Position numbers and translations under genes: made by a program | The notes under the pieces: model-generated | The model's database searches: none | What the model was told of the DNA's origin: nothing | Seen by the model: only the letters and a program-made list of their open reading frames with translations | Source: an uncultured Actinomycetes bacterium | GTDB taxonomy: Bacteria > Actinomycetota > Thermoleophilia > Solirubrobacterales > 70-9 | NCBI GenBank assembly: GCA_946482365.1 | Contig: CAMLQY010000019.1 | Coordinates: forward strand, 1 to 34,408 | Length of the DNA: 34,408 nt | Direction: 5' to 3' | Part shown: piece after piece, positions 32,804 through 34,408 of the stretch | How the letters are laid out: each line of letters opens with the position of its first letter | Position numbering within the stretch: the first letter of the stretch is position 1

Positions 32804-34117
32804 GTGACCGAGCAGCTCTGGGGTGGCGAGACCACCAAGGCGGTGGACAACTTCCCGGTGTCGGGCGAGCGGGTGCCCGTGCCCGTGGTGCGCTGGCTGG
32901 GCCGGCTGAAGGCCGCTGCCGCCCTGGTCAACAGCGAGGTCGGGGGGCTCGACCCCGCGCTGGCGGAGCGCATCGCCGCCGCAGGCGACGCCGTCGCCGC
33001 CGGCGAACACGACGACCAGTTCCCGGTCGACGTATTCCAGACCGGCTCGGGCACCTCCTCCAACATGAACGCCAACGAGGTCCTCGCCAACCTCGCCGGG
33101 GACGGGGCGCACGCCAACGACCACGTCAACATGGGCCAGTCCTCCAACGACGTCTTCCCCTCCGCCGTCCACCTGGCGGCGCTGGGAGAGGTGACCCACG
33201 ACCTGCTGCCCGCGATGGGCGGGCTCGAGGCGGCGCTGGAGGCCAAGGCCAAGCAGTTCGCCGACGTGGTCAAGGCGGGGCGCACGCACCTGATGGACGC
33301 GGTACCCGTGACCCTCGGCCAGGAGCTCGGAGGCTACGCCGCGCAGGTGCGGCTCGGCGTGCAGAGAGTCGAGGGGACGCTGCGCAGGGTGGGGCAGATC
33401 CCGCTCGGCGGTACCGCCACCGGCACCGGCCTCAACACCCACCCCGAGTTCGCCGCCAAGGTGCGCGAGAAGCTCGCCGCCGAGACGGGCCTGGAGATCT
33501 CCGCCCCGCTCGACCCCTTCGAGGCGCAGGGCAACCGCGACGCCCTAGTCGAGCTCTCCGGCGCGCTCAAGGTCTACGCCGTCTCGCTCAACAAGATCGC
33601 CAACGACCTGGCGTTGATGGGCTCCGGGCCGCGCGCCGGCCTCGCCGAGCTTCGCCTCCCCGAGCTGCAGAAGGGCTCTTCGATCATGCCCGGCAAGGTC
33701 AACCCGGTGATCCCCGAGGTCGTGATCCAGGTCGCGGCGCAGGTGATCGGCAACGACGCCGCGATCACCGTCGCCGGCAGCCAGGGCCAGTTCGAGCTCA
33801 ACGTGCGGGTGCCGCTGATCGCCCGCAACCTGCTCGACTCGGTCAAGCTGCTCGCCTCCGCCTCGCGCCTGCTGAACGAGAAGTGCGTCGCCGGCCTCGA
33901 GGCCAACGAGGAGATGACCGAGCGCCACGCCGAGGCCACCCTGGCCACGGCCACCGCGCTCAACCCCCACATCGGCTACGACCGCGCCGCCGACATCGTC
34001 AAGGCCGCCGCGGAGTCGGGTCGCAGCTTGCGCGAGGTAGCCCTCGAGCAGGGCGTAGAGCCCTCGGTGCTCGAGGAGGCCCTCGACCACCGCCGCATGG
34101 CCCGCCCGCACGAGTGA
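32804..34117 (+). CDS. fumC: Class II fumarate hydratase
   Basis: A 437-residue TCA-cycle enzyme interconverting fumarate and malate. Signature GSSIMPGKVNP is at 291-301. Other conserved segments are FQTGSGTSSNMNANEV (active-site Thr/Ser and Asn), NMGQSSNDVFPSAVH and KAGRTHLMDAVPVTLGQE (catalytic His). They distinguish class II fumarase from aspartase and argininosuccinate lyase less than perfectly, but GSGTSSNMNANEV favours fumarase. The GTG at 32804 was chosen because GGAGG lies seven nt upstream; an in-frame TTG at 32771 has no such support. Its stop is followed within 10 bp by palindromic element B. It is functionally linked to the succinyl-CoA-forming genes at the other end of the window. 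Confidence 0.92.
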   Translation: MTEQLWGGETTKAVDNFPVSGERVPVPVVRWLGRLKAAAALVNSEVGGLDPALAERIAAAGDAVAAGEHDDQFPVDVFQTGSGTSSNMNANEVLANLAGDGAHANDHVNMGQSSNDVFPSAVHLAALGEVTHDLLPAMGGLEAALEAKAKQFADVVKAGRTHLMDAVPVTLGQELGGYAAQVRLGVQRVEGTLRRVGQIPLGGTATGTGLNTHPEFAAKVREKLAAETGLEISAPLDPFEAQGNRDALVELSGALKVYAVSLNKIANDLALMGSGPRAGLAELRLPELQKGSSIMPGKVNPVIPEVVIQVAAQVIGNDAAITVAGSQGQFELNVRVPLIARNLLDSVKLLASASRLLNEKCVAGLEANEEMTERHAEATLATATALNPHIGYDRAADIVKAAAESGRSLREVALEQGVEPSVLEEALDHRRMARPHE

Positions 34118-34125
34118 CCCCCCGG

Positions 34126-34174
34126 GCCGACGGGCCGATACGTCAACGCATACTTGACGTATCGGCCCGTCGGC
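34126..34174. repeat. Palindromic element B between convergent genes
   Basis: Perfect inverted repeat with 21-nt arms (34126-34146 and 34154-34174) around the 7-nt loop CGCATAC. It is the same element as at 27691-27741 with one loop base changed. It sits 8 bp after the fumC stop and 7 bp before the stop of the convergent aldehyde dehydrogenase gene, where it could act as a two-way terminator. Confidence 0.85.
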
Positions 34175-34181
34175 GGGAAGT

Positions 34182-34408
34182 TCAGCCTTGCAAGGTGACG
34201 AAGCGCTCCTCGGTCAGCTCCATCACCGCGAAGGCGGGGCCCTCGCGCGTGTTGCCTGAGTCCTTGACGCCCCCGTAGGGCATCTGGTCGGCGCGGAAGG
34301 TGGGGACCTCGTTGATCAGGACGCCGCCGAACTCGAGCGTGCGGGCGGCCTCGAGGCCGCGGCCGACGTCGCGGGTGAAGACGCCGGCCTGGAGGCCGAA
34401 CTTGGAGT
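34182..34408 (-). CDS. Aldehyde dehydrogenase, C-terminal end (partial)
   Basis: Seventy-five residues of the C-terminus of an NAD(P)-dependent aldehyde dehydrogenase; the start and catalytic core lie beyond the right edge. The visible part reads KFGLQAGVFTRDVGRGLEAA, then EFGGVLINEVPTFRADQMPY and GGVKDSGNTREGPAFAVMEL, the usual ALDH ending with the PYGGVKDSG motif. Substrate class cannot be judged from this fragment; the DSGNTREGP wording occurs in lactaldehyde/succinate-semialdehyde-type enzymes. It is convergent with fumC across palindromic element B. An aldehyde dehydrogenase would fit downstream of the ThDP decarboxylase 3 kb away, but it is in a different transcription unit. Confidence 0.9.
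   Translation of the reverse strand, partial: SKFGLQAGVFTRDVGRGLEAARTLEFGGVLINEVPTFRADQMPYGGVKDSGNTREGPAFAVMELTEERFVTLQG

Noticed and set aside
27691..34174. Elements A and B as the ends of a composite mobile unit of about 6.5 kb
   Set aside because: The DNA between them is housekeeping-type (fumarase, ThDP enzyme) with no transposase or integrase, and one end is inside a gene that still reads through.

Overview
The window is a GC-rich, gene-dense stretch of bacterial chromosome with no rRNA, tRNA, CRISPR array, transposase or phage module. The gene content and protein style suggest an actinobacterium of the class Thermoleophilia (Solirubrobacterales-like). Pointers are a secreted decapeptide-repeat protein, a secreted HtaA-like protein, a small SRPBCC-like protein, a sigma factor carrying its own membrane anchor, and many genes with a TAnnnT -10 box placed 6-10 nt before the start codon (leaderless or nearly leaderless mRNAs). 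The lineage call rests on remembered family style, not on a search.

Layout. 1-5 kb: a propionyl-CoA carboxylase beta subunit (cut by the window edge) and the large subunit of methylmalonyl-CoA mutase, both on the minus strand. Between them lie a decapeptide-repeat exported protein, a shortened SRPBCC-like protein and an AbiEi/DUF559-type protein bracketed by palindromic repeats. 5-11 kb: a secreted HtaA-like protein, a UDP-glucuronate decarboxylase, then a sigma factor/zinc-finger/membrane fusion translationally coupled to a large exported Ig-like protein. 10.7-15 kb: a small basic protein behind two tandem LexA-type boxes, an inositol-monophosphatase-family enzyme, and a UvrD-like helicase fused to an Fe-S PD-(D/E)XK nuclease whose motor motifs look degraded. 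15-21 kb: a PAC2 protein, a TetR regulator, a TSUP (TauE/SafE) transporter split into two half-genes, trehalose-phosphatase, a small membrane protein, PolX and a polyprenol-phosphate mannosyltransferase. 21-27 kb: thioredoxin, a 4-OT-type tautomerase, a small coiled-coil membrane protein, isoleucyl-tRNA synthetase and two tandem SDR paralogues. 27-34 kb: a two-gene operon (benzoylformate-decarboxylase-like ThDP enzyme, then an FAD/Fe-S 2-hydroxyacid dehydrogenase), an exported M15-like protein, a lipoprotein, class II fumarase and the end of an aldehyde dehydrogenase gene.

Functional links. The carboxylase and mutase belong to the propionyl-CoA to succinyl-CoA route, and fumarase continues from there in the TCA cycle. 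The FAD enzyme and ThDP enzyme plausibly turn a 2-hydroxyacid into a 2-oxoacid and then an aldehyde; the nearby aldehyde dehydrogenase could finish the route but is not in the same operon.

The least ordinary features are palindromic. One 49-51 bp perfect hairpin lies in frame inside the FAD/Fe-S dehydrogenase gene, adding about 17 residues, and a near-identical copy lies 6.4 kb away between two convergent genes. This resembles the protein-coding palindromic elements of Rickettsia. A second family (TTGACCC...GGGTCAA core, 24 bp, three copies) overlaps start or stop codons of its neighbours. A third large imperfect palindrome interrupts the helicase gene. The tandem LexA boxes point to a DNA-damage-controlled small basic protein of unknown function.
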